From Amaurobius ferox (taxonomy: Eukaryota; Arthropoda; Arachnida; Araneae; Amaurobiidae): a stretch of 64,000 nucleotides of DNA. The DNA lies in NCBI GenBank assembly GCA_951213105.1, contig OX578136.1, positions 160,072,178 to 160,136,177 of the forward strand, given 5' to 3'. The translations under genes and the position numbers were made by a program. The notes beneath the pieces were generated by a model that was given only the letters and a program-made list of their open reading frames with translations, searched no databases and was not told where the DNA came from. Position 1 is the stretch's first letter, and each line of letters opens with the position of its first letter. Of this stretch, positions 1 through 12,400 are shown piece after piece.

Positions 1-1863
1 TCCCTCGGGATGAGATAGACTTTAATGTAGTGTTAGGGTAGATAATTCGAAAGGAAGAAATGCTCAAATTTAGTTCCCCAATATTTTCTTCTTTAGAGGG
101 TTCTGCACACCAAAATATTCGATTTGTCGAATAAATGTAAAACGCGAATTATTAAAAATTTACATTATTCAGAGGTTGCTTATTGCGAGACTGTTGATTT
201 TCAACGGGTATTCGGCTAGTATATACTAATTGCCAAGTATCCGTCTGTCTGTCTGTCTGTCCGTCTGTCTCTCAGGCCTTTTATAGGCACTTCCCGAAAA
301 GATAGAGATTTGCAATTTGGTGCATGGCTCGATCGTTCGATAAAACCCCCTGGAAAAATCGAATTTTTCGGAAACGTTCTTTACAGGGTGGTGCTCCACA
401 CCAAAATGTTCGAAAAGTGAAATAATAGGAAAGCATACTTTGCTATAAGATAGAGACTTCAAATTTGGCGTATTGGTAAATCGTTCGAAAGCTAGAAAGT
501 GTGCATATTCAGATTTCCAATATTTTCTTCTTAAGGGGGTGCTGCACACCAAAATGTTCGATTTACCGAAAAAATGAGAAACAGCTTCTTTAAAATTTGA
601 TAGAGGCTTGAAATTAGGTAAATGGACTAATCATTTGATGAAAACACCCAAGGTCAATATAGCTTCTCAAAAATGTTCGTTTAAGGGGGTACTCCAGAGG
701 AAAACTTTCGAAAGGTGAATTAATAAGAAAACATACTTCGGGATGAGATAGAGATTTGAAATTTGGTGTACGGGTAGATAATTTGGAAGGAAGAAAGTGA
801 ACAATTTTAGTTTTCCAATATTTTCTACTTTAGGGGGTGCCGCACACAAAAATGTTCGATTTTCGGAATGAAGTAGAAACACTCCTTTTAGAACGTGATA
901 GAGGCTTGATATTTAATATATGGGCGAATCATTTAATAGAAAACACAAAAAGAATGGAGTGTTTCAAAAATGTATATTTAGGATTGGGGGGGGATGGGGT
1001 ACTCTACAGAAAAACATTCGAAAGGTGAAATGATACAAAAAGCATGCTTTGAGATGAGATAGAGACTTCAAATTTGGTATACCTGTAGATAGTTAGAAAG
1101 TAAGAAAGTGTGCATTTTCAGTTTTCCAACATTTGCTATTGTAAGGGATGCCGCACACTAAAATGTTCGATTTGAGGAACAAATGAAAAACGCCTCCTTT
1201 ACAATGTGATAGAGGCTTGAAATTCAGTATATGGGGTAATCATTTCATAAAAAAACCCTAAGATTATTACGGTTTTTCGAAAATGATCATTTAAGGGGGT
1301 GCAACACAGAAAAACGTTCGAAATATGAAGTGATAGAAAAGCATGCTTCACGATAGGATAGAGACATCAAATTTGGTGTACTGGTAGATAGTTTGAAAGG
1401 AAGAATGTGTGCAATTTCAGATTTCCAATATTTGCAACTTTAGGGGGAGCCGAACACCAATATTTTCGATTTTTGGAATAAATGAGATACGCTTCCTTTT
1501 AAATGTGACAGAGGCTCGATATTTGGTATATGGGCCAATCATCTAATAAGCAACTTAAGATGAACAGAGTTTTTCGAAAATGTCCATTTATGGGTGTGCT
1601 CCACAGAAAAACGTTCGAAATGGGAGATACAATAGTATGCTTCGGGATGAGATAGAAACTTTAATTTGGTGTACTGGTAGATAGTTCGAAAGGAAGACGT
1701 GCGCAATTTAAAATTTACAATATTTTCTTCTTTAGGGAATTCCTCACACTAAAGTATTCGATTTGCCGAATAAATGTGAATCGCGATTTATTAAAAAAAT
1801 GGCAATATTCAGGGGTTGCTTATTGCGAGACTGTTGATTTTCAACGGGTATTCGGCTAGTACT
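1..1863. repeat. Degenerate dimeric tandem repeat (~300-bp unit) with duplicated flank
   Basis: About 150-bp half-units of two types alternate. Type A begins near GATGAGATAGAGACTTC (1, 446, 741, 1053, 1353, 1647) and type B near GATAGAGGCTTGAAA (300, 600, 900, 1211, 1509). Both contain GGGGGTGCNNCACA and ATGTTCGA motifs. The array is old, with many substitutions. A flank starting GTTGCTTATTGCGAGACTG follows type A both at 174-225 and at 1812-1863, indicating a larger duplication. A GTCT microsatellite lies at 242-272. Part of the intron upstream of window exon 1. Confidence 0.75.
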
Positions 1864-2116
1864 TACCCTAAACATTGAACTGTATATGTAGGATAGGTAT
1901 AAAGATTAAACTTAAGTTTTGAGACCAAAGTAACACTTGTTATTGATGAAATCCATCCCTGAATACCTGCATTGATCTTATTCTTGCAACAAGTTATCTC
2001 AGATCTTAAAAGTGTGCAATTCGCTCCAGGTTTTCTTTGTGGTGAAGCAATTTTGTGATGATACGCATAATCACATTATCTTCTGATTCACGTGTTTTGT
2101 TTTTTGCCCCTCACAG

Positions 2117-2253
2117 GACTACTACGTGGTGCTTCTGTCTCCCTGCGAGCTGGACGCAACGATGAAGATGATCCTCCAGGTGCCAATGTGGGCTCAGAGG
2201 GTCATCTACATCCAGGGATCGGCGCTTAAAGACACTGACCTCACAAGAGCAAG
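2117..2253 (+). CDS. Slo2: Slo2 exon 1 of window (RCK1)
   Basis: Reads [20 protein letters not shown] and continues through [17 protein letters not shown]. This is the second beta strand onward of the RCK1 Rossmann lobe. The acceptor CCCCTCACAG is at 2107-2116 and the donor GTGAGG at 2254; the exon ends in phase 2. The family's first RCK1 strand and helix should be in an upstream exon outside the window. The phase at the 5' junction is inferred from the protein match. Confidence 0.93.
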
Positions 2254-3416
2254 GTGAGGGAAAGACTGCGATTTTGGGTTTTCAGGTCCCATAATTCCTT
2301 TTCAATGTTGGCATCATTATTCACCATTTCGATATTAATATAATTTTTATTAGTTTGCAAGACTCTTGGATTTGGTAGCCCCAATTCCCACTTGTCCATA
2401 AGAAATCCCTGGAATATTATTGCAGACAACAAAATGTTTCTGGAAACGTACATGATTCATTGCAATTGAAGGAGAAATATAAGTTCATTGCAACTGAAGA
2501 AGAAACAGTAGAGGGATATAAATCCCCTAAAGGGGAAATTAGGGAAAATTCAATATTACAAGCATGCGAGAATCATTATTCAGCCCAGCCGTTTTCCTCG
2601 TTAATACGGACTTTTATATTTGTATAAAATTATGTGTATACATATTTGTATAAATATATATATATATATATATATATTTGTATAAATATTATTTGTATAA
2701 AATATTGGTTAGTATTGATTTTCAGGATGATCAATTGGACAAAAAGGTTGCAAAGTATGTTGATGATTACATGGAATGATTCTCGATAATCTACGATCAT
2801 AAAGTACGGAATTTGCTTTTTGTAGAAAGATAAGTTCATTGAAAGATAAGTTCATAAGAAATATAAGTTCATTGCAACTGAAGAAGAAACAGTAGAGGGA
2901 TATAAATCCCCTAAAGGGGAAATTAGGGAAAATTCAATATTACAAGCATGCGAGAATCATTATTCAGCCCAGCCGTTTTCCTCGTTAATACGGACTTTTA
3001 TATTTGTATAAAATTATGTGTATACATATTTGTATAAATATATATATATATATATATATATTTGTATAAATATTATTTGTATAAAATATTGGTTAGTATT
3101 GATTTTCAGGATGATCAATTGGACAAAAAGGTTGCAAAGTATGTTGATGATTACATGGAATGATTCTCGATAATCTACGATCATAAAGTACGGAATTTGC
3201 TTTTTGTAGAAAGATAAGTTCATTGAAAGATAAGTTCATAAGAAATATAAGTTCATTGCAACTGAAGAAGAAACAGTAGAGGGATATAAATCCCCTAAAG
3301 GGGAAATTAGGGAAAATTCAATATTACAAGCATGCGAGAATCATTATTCAGCTCAGCCGTTTTCCTCGTTAATACGGACTTTTATATTTGTATAAAATTA
3401 TGTGTATACATATTTG

Positions 3417-3447
<31 letters not shown>

Positions 3448-6400
3448 TTGTATAAATATTATTTGTATAAAATATTGGTTAGTATTGATTTTCAGGATGA
3501 TCAATTGGACAAAAAGGTTGCAAAGTATGTTGATGATTACATGGAATGATTCTCGATAATCTACGATCATAAAGTACGGAATTTGCTTTTTGTAGAAAGA
3601 TAAGTTCATTGAAAGATAAGTTCATAAGAAATATAAGTTCATTGCAACTGAAGAAGAAACAGTAGAGGGATATAAATCCCCTAAAGGGGAAATTAGGGAA
3701 AATTCAATATTACAAGCATGCGAGAATCATTATTCAGCTCAGCCGTTTTCCTCGTTAATACGGACTTTTATATTTGTATAAAATTATGTGTATACATATT
3801 TGTATAAATATATATATATATATATATATATTTGTATAAATATTATTTGTATAAAATATTGGTTAGTATTGATTTTCAGGATGATCAATTGGACAAAAAG
3901 GTTGCAAAGTATGTTGATGATTACATGGAATGATTCTCGATAATCTACGATCATAAAGTACGGAATTTGCTTTTTGTAGAAAGATAAAAAAACGTTGGTA
4001 AACTTTGTCACTTTGGTGGTGAAAAAAAAATGCCATATAGTTTTATTGGAAAACTTTTCTCTTGAAACATCTATTTCTCAAGATCTGTTATAGACAGAGC
4101 TTAGATTATGACTAATTTGGATTCAGCATTACATTTTGGGGGGAAATGGGTTGGGTTGGAGGGAGTTACAAAAGATTTCCACTTCTGGGTATTTTTCCAT
4201 TTCCGGTTTCAAATTTTCATCTTACTTGAAACATCGATTTCTCAATATTAGCTACAGATAGAATTTAAATAATAACTCATATAAATGCAGCATCAAATTC
4301 AATGGGAATTGAAAGGATTACTAGAAATTTTATCGTCTGGTATATTTTCCAATTCCGATTCAAAATTCTTCCTTTAAATATCTATTTTTCAAGATTTTCT
4401 ATAGAGCTTAGATAACACCGGCTATGAATTCAGCATAAAATCATAGAGGAGAGAGGGGTGTTTAAAGCACACACTAAGAATTTCCATTTCCGCTTCTCGG
4501 GAAGATTCCGATTTAAAAATTAAATTTTTCTTGAGACATCTATTTCTCAGGCTCTACTATAAATGTATCTTCTGTGACTGATATGGATTCAGCATCAAAT
4601 TCCAAAGTAGGGTGATTTGCTAGGAATTTCCATTTCCTGTTTCACTTATGGTTCAAGAAATTTCCTTCAAGCATATTTTTTAGGATTGGCTATAGATAGA
4701 GCTTATATAATGATTGATAGGGATTCAGCATCACATTTCAGAAGGAGAAGGGGATTCACTAAAGAATTTTCCTTTTCAGTTCTGGAGATCTCACGTCCAA
4801 TTTTCTCGAAAATTCGTATGACTGTATGAAATGAATATGCAAAAGAGAATAAAAATGAGACCTTACAATTAATCACCCTATGAAAGCTCCATCTTGAATT
4901 TCTTGTTGCGTTTTGAAATTGAATTTCTTGTTGCGTTTTGAAATTGAATTTCTTGTTGCGTCTTGAATTGTTTGAGTTTCAAAAGCAAAAATTCGCTAGA
5001 AGAAAAATACATAATTAAATCTCTACGTTTAAAGAAGAAAGTATTTAAAAAATTATGGTTTTACTAATAATTGTAAATTTTGATATTTTAGCTCAATTTT
5101 ATGCATTGTTTAGTATAACTATTTTGAATAATTACCAATTCCTGATTCATAAATAATTTTTTAATTCAATCAAATTATAATTAATATCTTGTTATTTTTA
5201 TTAACATTTGTAAAACATTAGAAGCCAAGAAAAATATTATAAAATACATAAAAATGAACACATGCATCGTTCAACTTATATCTACAGGGTGTTTCTAAAG
5301 TCGCGCAACCCACATTTCGTTTGATATCTCTCATAAATATAAAGACAGATGTTTGAATTTCGCTCTATTTATACATCATATAATGCACAATAGATGGCGT
5401 TGTTAGTACAGAGTCAGTTCATATAGTTCTAAAATGGCGATCAGTTTACCGGAGCGTGTATTTATTGTGGAGCATTAAGTGTCCCATTTTCTTTGAGAAC
5501 ACTGTGAACTTTGATGTTTACATTACCATTTTTGAGGAATTTTTTGAGCAGTTAACGGACGAAGAATGCCAGTTTGGATATTTTCAACAAGATGGCGCCA
5601 CCGCACACACCTCAAGAAAATCCCTTGCAGTCGTTGAATCAGTTTTTGGTGATAGGGTCATTTCACGTGGACTATGGCCACCCTCTTTCTATGGTCTTAT
5701 ATCAAAGAACGTGTATACGCAAGCAATCCAAAGACAATCAAAGCCTTAAAGGACAACATCACTGCATCCATTCCCACCGGTATGCTGCATCGTGTGGCTA
5801 TAAATACCTGTCGTCGGATAGAGCTGTGCTTCGCAGCAAATGGTTGTCATTTTCAGCATTTGTTGTAACGCACGATGTTATGCATACATTAAACTATTTA
5901 CTGTGAATATTTCATATTTTTGTCTTTTTTCTATTGGGAAGTATCGAACGAAATGTGGGTTGCGCGACTTTAGAAACACCCTGTAGTATTTTAACTAAAG
6001 GGATACCACGAAGAGTATATGAAATCAATTTTTATTCTTATACAAGTTCTGGTGCTCATATTATACAAGCATATAAAGATGGGTTTCATGTTATTATTTC
6101 ATTATTACATCTACTTTAAACTCTCGCAGAAATAATTAAATTTCATTATTATCACGGAATTTCAGAATTTTACTTGTTTAATTTCCATCTTGGACTCCAG
6201 GCATTTCAAAACTGTAAAACTTTCTTTGCAACTATTGAATAAAGGTTATTTTTAAACTAGATAATTTCCTAATTTTTGAGTATTTCTAGTTAATTATATT
6301 CATAGTTTCAGCTCGAATGTATTAAAGTACAACAATTTAAATAGCACACCGCCAAATGTTCGAATATTCAAACTTTTCGCCGGAAAGTGTTTCTAAGAAT

Positions 6401-9400
6401 CTCCCTATACTATAGGGTGTAAGACATCCTTAACTAAGCTTCTTTCAACAGTCGAATCATAAAAAAACAGAGCCTTGCTTCTGAATAATGGAAAAGGAAC
6501 ATTCGATTATTCCTACTATTAAGGAGAAGCCTGCTTGCAACGAAAAAGGAAACTTTTGTGTATGCGCATATGTAATTTCTCTCTCTGAAAACACATTTAC
6601 GTACTGTCGAGGGGAGTTGAGTTGTAAGCAACAGCCTATAATTGACTCCTTTCTCTTTGTAGGATGAACGCCGCAGAGGCCTGCTTCATTCTTGCTGCGA
6701 GGAACTACAACGATCGAAGCGCCGCAGTAAGTTAACTTTTTCAATCTCGCCTCACTTTAGATGTAAGAATTATTAACTCTCTTGGTCTCCAATATCTTTC
6801 AAATCAAGAGAAAACAAATTATAGTCATACAATATTTATTAACATGTTGACTGCAGTATTTAATAAAAATTACACCGGATCAAAATATGATAAGTTAATA
6901 AATTATTAATTCTAAAAAATAGTTTTAATATCGGTTTTTTATGTACGAGCGAAGCTAAATCCATTCTCCATTCCTAATGAAGTGAAATCAACATTGACCT
7001 AAATTTTGTTATCCATTTTACTCGAAAACTACAATAGGTAGGAAGATGAAATTTTGCATACATACTCGAAATTGTACGCAGATTTGCAGAATCACAAGTT
7101 CAATTAATGAAACGGCAAACTGTAACAGAGCGAAACGCCCATTTTAAACTACGTATGCTCTCTACGCTTCCTGCAAATAAGAAGTAAATAACAACGCTTA
7201 GACAGCGTTTAGAGCAACTTTTAAACCGTATGCACTTGCATACATTGTGATTTAAGCGTATTCCTATATATTAAATACGTCTTTGCAATTTAAATGTGTT
7301 ATTTTTATTTTATTGTTCTCCTGTATTGTAATTTGTTTAAATACTCATTCTAAACATTTACATGCTCTTTGCATTAAAGTTCTCAAATATTGAAATTAAT
7401 TTTTTATACTTCTAAATTCGTAATCATTTGTAAAATTCAGTTTTAATTTGAAATCTTTAACAGCTCGCATACTTCATATGCATGAGTCCATTCAAAGCCT
7501 GATATTTTATAGTAAATTATTAATTCTAAAATATATTTTAATATAAATGGTATGTGATATGAATGAAATATTCATTGATTTTACATAGAGAAGCAGACGA
7601 TTCATAGCATTGCCCTTTTTTATGAAGTTTTAAGTTTCCAAGTATAATAAATTATTGAAGTACTGTGATAATTTAAGCAAGAAAGATCAACCATGCATAA
7701 AACATTGATTATGAAACATTTTCCAGCTGAAATGGAATTTTATTTAAGCATCTCTAAAATGCGATGCATTCAGCGCTCATATATTTTAAATAATCACAGT
7801 ACTACAATAATTTATTATATTTGAAAACTTAAAACTTCATCGAAAAAAAATGAACTTCATTCAAATGGCGTCATCGAAATACAAATTGGCTGACTCTCTA
7901 TGTAAAATCGGTAAATATTCCATTCATACACTTTTATTCAAGACTCCAGAGTTAAATAATTATGCCTGATAAGAATTCAGCAATTTTTAGACAACTCATC
8001 TTTCAATCCCTTGTTTACATTCTGCATCCATTAGAATTAGGTTTCGTTGTAGAAGTAATCAAAGTTTGGTGATCATTTAAACTAAAAATATTGTACATAC
8101 GTTGGTTCAGAATATAGATGCACAGAAAATACGGAAAAATAAAGCGGTTTTAGGATGAATGCAACACTAAATATAAGATTAAAATAACTTTAAAAATCAT
8201 GATTTTTACATTGGGAAAAAAGATAGATACCATATAATTTTGCAGCGGGTCACGCGATCCCTTTATATTGGGTGCAATTACTATTTTAATTTTTATTTAA
8301 AAAACTACCGAACATATTTTGCTGAATTTTTTTGTATATACAGGGTGTTCAGTTAATGTGGTGATAAACTCAGAGGGTTGTTAGTAGACATCAAGATGAA
8401 CAAAAGTTGAAATGGAACATGGTGTAGCAAACCACTTTCAGTCGGTGAAAATCGCGAAAATATGTATGCGGGGTCTGATGTCACGCGAGGACGACAAAAG
8501 GTACAATAATAACTAAAAAATCTGATATGGGCAACACATGACTTTCCTTATATAATGCAATGAATTTACTACTTTTACAGTTAAAAAAAATGTTATTCTT
8601 ACAGTGGATACTAATATTCTTTCCAAGATATTGAATTTTCTTCAATTAGTCGTCATTTTCATTGGTTTAGCTTCATTTTTATCTATTTGGCGAGATTTTC
8701 GTTAATTTTGGCAACATTTAAAAAGTCGCCAAGTTAACGGCATTCCGCCAAATTTGTCGCCAAAATCTCGCCAAGCGTTATGGACGGAGAAATAAGATAT
8801 TCTTATACCAAATAAATGACTATTGGCGCTCAAATACAAAAGTATTACTCAAAGTATATTTTCTCATGAATGGAACGAGCTAGATCCACGAGAATGATGT
8901 CACCCAATTTATCGCAGGATATCACATATGAAAAGTGAACATGTTTCTCAACAGTTAATATATTTTTTTAATTTATGGGATTTTTTGATAAATTTATTTG
9001 AAAAATGTGCAATATCTCGAGAACGGATCATGCAAGCGTTCTAAAGTTTATGTCAATCGTTTTCTAAGGAAAAACATAAGAAATGTCTATTTGCGTAGCT
9101 TTATTAAAGGTTTTGATTTTTTGATGATTTTCTCAAAATTTCATTCGACAATTTAGGGGGTTGCTGTACATTCGATTGCGTTTAAAAGCAATAGGCTTCC
9201 AGTATTCATGGATTGTGATTTTTGTACCAAATTTCATTCGAATCGGTCCATTCGTTCTTAAGGTATCGTTTCCAAAGACTCACTGACACACACACACACA
9301 TACTTTCACACACACACACAGACATCACCTCAAAAATGTTTGATTTGCGATCAGTGATGCTTGAAACGTGCTCTCCCGTCGAAAACTCGAATTCGAATTT

Positions 9401-12400
9401 TCCACCCCTTCACAATACTTTTCTTATACATTATGTATATAAGGAAAGTAAAAACGATTTATTTGTCAGCATGTTTACAATGCAGCTTGTGGTACACTGT
9501 ATAATGCTGAAAACGGAACAGATTAACAGATTAACCACCTTTAGGCACCGATTTCAAACTTAATACCAAGTTAAAGTTTTGATTTCTGCTTTTGGCAGAT
9601 ATTCCTCCACTATAGGCTGTAATTACTGTAAACCTTCGGGTCAGTGTCTGTAGGTGGTTAATCTGTTCCCTTTCCAGCATTATACAGTGTACCACAAGCT
9701 GTGTTGTAAACATACTGACAAATAAATCTTTTTGTAGTTATTATTGTACCTTTCGTCGTCCCCGCGTGACATCAGAACCCGCATACGTATTTTCGCAATT
9801 TTAACCGAGTGAACATAATTTGCGATACCATGTACCATTTCAATTTTTGTTCGAATTGATATCTACTAACAACCCTCTGAGTTTGTCGCCGCATTAACCG
9901 AATACCCTGTGTTTAATGGGATAATTTGAATATTTTCTAAAATTTTCGAAGCAGTTTGTGAATTTTGACTTCGCTTAAAAAATGCTTGAAAAATTAAGTC
10001 CCATAGGATTCAATTTATTTCATTTTTCCAACCCGGGTTCAATCCAAGGCTAATTGGATAATGTTATTCATTTACATTCCCATATGTCATGCAGACTGTC
10101 TCAACAAAATACTAAAATTTCATTTTGATAAAGTCGTTTTTACGGCAGTTATCGTGCGAACGGACAGACAGACGAACAGGATGAAAAAAATCATAAACAA
10201 TTTTCAGCTATGTTGTAAAGTGTTAAAGATACTAGTTCTGAATATATCGCATTTTAGAGATGTTTACATAAAATTGTATTTCAGTTGGAAAGTGCATCAT
10301 GATCAATGCTTTGTGCATGATTGATCTTACTTGTTTGTATTTGTTTTTCCAATTTTACATTTTTTTTTTTTAGAAAACTCGGTATTGTGGGTTCAAATGA
10401 TTACAATTATGGCATGTTACTCGTCAATATAAGGGGCTTGAAAAAATTGTTCTATTAATACTGTAATGTCAGAAATCTAAAATTGATATAAACGAGAAAT
10501 GGTGGAAGCAGCGTGAAAGCGGTGGGGAGTGAATATTCCCACGCTAAGCCCATTGTCGGTAACCGAGATGGCGACGGTGTGGCTGCATACCAAAGAGGAA
10601 GCACGTAGACCGTCCAGCAGAAGAAAAGGTATAAATATAAGGTCAAGCAGGGTATATATATATAAGTCAGTTGCATTTTTGAAGAGCAAGCTGCAGTAGC
10701 AGTTAGATTTTTGTGTGTGTCTCTCTGATGTAGGGATGAGTTCGGAGAAGAGTTCGCATGTTCATCTGGTATTAAAAAAAGTGTAAATTGTGGAAAATAC
10801 CCCGTGAGCTTCTTCAAGGTATGAAAGACCTTATCAGGTACAGTACAATTAGAATTATATGAGGATGTCTTCAAAAATTGTTAAAGAAAAAACTAGTTAA
10901 TTTGTTCCACCACGTGATCCAACCAAAGTATTAATTATCTGGCATTACAACCCCAAACCACTTTTATATGTATTCGAATAGAATGATACTTCTATAATTT
11001 GTCAATTTTAAGAGTGTAAGATAATCATTTAAAGAAATAAATGCTGTTCCTTTCCTGTTAACCATTTAGTTCTAACTTAGTTATCACGTTATGCAAAATT
11101 TAAGTGGGTTTTGCGGCCACCAACGCAATGTATACAACAATGAGTTTTAGTGCATTTTTACATGTATGGTTAATCTACTAATTAATAATTAATTATTTAA
11201 CTGCATTTTACGATAGATTAAGTATATATAAAAATAGCAAATAATTGGCCCAATAAATCGACACAAATACTATAGTTGGCAATGTGCCCCGGGGGGATAA
11301 TTTGTCCCTCAAAGGGTGTTAATGAGATAACGAACAAAAACAATTGTATCGTGGCTATTTTTCACAATAACGATTGAAACTATGAGGTCTTGTTATCATT
11401 GAGCCATACATAAACCCTTTTAATCATGATTATGTCAAAATTTTTCCTATACTGCCACGTTAAAAAATATAAAATTTCGAATAAATTTCGACGCTTTCTC
11501 TCGAATTTAAAGTAAAATTCTATTAGTTCTAAATTTTTCAACAACAAAGCCGAGGCCAACGGCCGTACCGTGCTGAAAACACCGGTTCTCGTTAGATCAC
11601 CGAAGTCAGGCAACATCGGGCGTGGTTAGTACTTGGGTGGGTAACCACCTGGGAACACCGCGTTCTGTTGGCACATTTCGAGCGCGGTAGCCCGGTGGTT
11701 TGCGCGCTGGATTTGCACGCTGCTACAACTGCCGCCGTGTTCATGTGTAGTACGATCACGTTAAACATGTGGGTCCGTAAGTCCTTCCGAGAGGTTGGTG
11801 GTAGGGGCAGGAGGATACGGTCCCTGTGGATGCCTCCCCCCACTGGGTTCCGGTCTAAATTGGGTGGCACTTCCCGGGCGTCCAAACAGTTACCTTACAC
11901 CTTTCTGGTAGGTCGGACGGTCTAGGTCTCAACAACAAAGCCGAACATTAAGTTTCGTGAAAATCCGCTATTATCTGTGTCCACTATCGTATACACAAGA
12001 AATCGACACAGACATATAGACAGACAGACAGACGGACATCACTCCAAAAACAAATTGTGTAGAAGGTGTTAAAACATATATTGGCATCAAAATCTCGAAT
12101 TAGAAAATTTTCGTGAAAAGAGTACTTTCTCCATACTATATTGCACAATATGAGAAAGTAAAAATAACTATTATAAATTAATTATTTGTACACAAAGTAA
12201 ATAAAATATTTATTATACGAGAGAATTTTTATTGCGCACTTCTGTGATTCCTTTTTTACCAGCTCCGGCGATTTTCGAACAAAAGAAATCTACTCAGATG
12301 AAAATTTTCAACTATCTGTCCGCTTTGATTCAGTTTCTTGTAACATAAACCATGATGACAAGCTTTGCGGATATTTTGAGAGAAAAATGGGATGTTGCGG

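Larger units (their letters stand above)
7675..10224 (-). mobile_element. Family B element B7 (Helentron-like), carrying a nested DNA transposon
   Basis: Minus-strand family B copy. Its 3' end GCAAGAAAGATCAACCATGC lies at 7677 and its 5' terminal repeat ends TGTAAAGTGTT at 10224. The GTCT-type microsatellite (GACAGACAGACGAACAGG) is near 10161. It is interrupted at 8341-9909 by a fold-back DNA element; family B sequence resumes at 9912 with TTAATGGGATAATTTGAAT. Confidence 0.8.
7548..10331 (+). mobile_element. Outermost element of a four-level nest: family B copy B8
   Basis: Family B sequence in + orientation runs 7548-7674 and resumes at 10225-10331, ending in the family's 3' hairpin and ACTTGTT. 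Across the gap the two halves join as in other B copies (GATAATTT then AAA...TCGCATTTTAGAGATG). The interruption is B7, a complete B in the opposite orientation. The 5' limit of B8 is uncertain. Confidence 0.7.
10366..12159 (-). mobile_element. Family C repeat, copy C1, hit by a solo LTR and a SINE
   Basis: Matches C2 (26800-28675) in three blocks: 10366-10461, 11266-11553 and 11945-12159. Intervening DNA is the solo LTR 10462-11265 and the 5S SINE 11554-11929. The right end carries a hairpin (CTTTCTC...GAGAAAG) followed by TAAAAA, like the ACTTTC ends of family A, and a short GACAGACAGACAG run near 12019. Probably another non-autonomous Helentron-like family; the other end is unclear. Confidence 0.65.

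Noticed and set aside
2630..4011. Four antisense frames of 69-75 codons with the same protein
   Set aside because: They are the same piece of the 384-bp tandem repeat read four times, with TA-run encoded Tyr/Ile; no independent evidence of coding.
10455..10874. 139-codon antisense frame
   Set aside because: Lies within the solo LTR, has no recognisable domain, and overlaps a second frame of equal quality.
11555..11668. Functional 5S rRNA gene
   Set aside because: The 5S sequence is fused to a SINE body, flanked by target duplications, and repeated at 21986 and 37343 with the same body; it is a retroposon head.
11592..11925. Overlapping 85-97 codon frames on both strands
   Set aside because: They fall entirely inside the 5S-rRNA-derived SINE.
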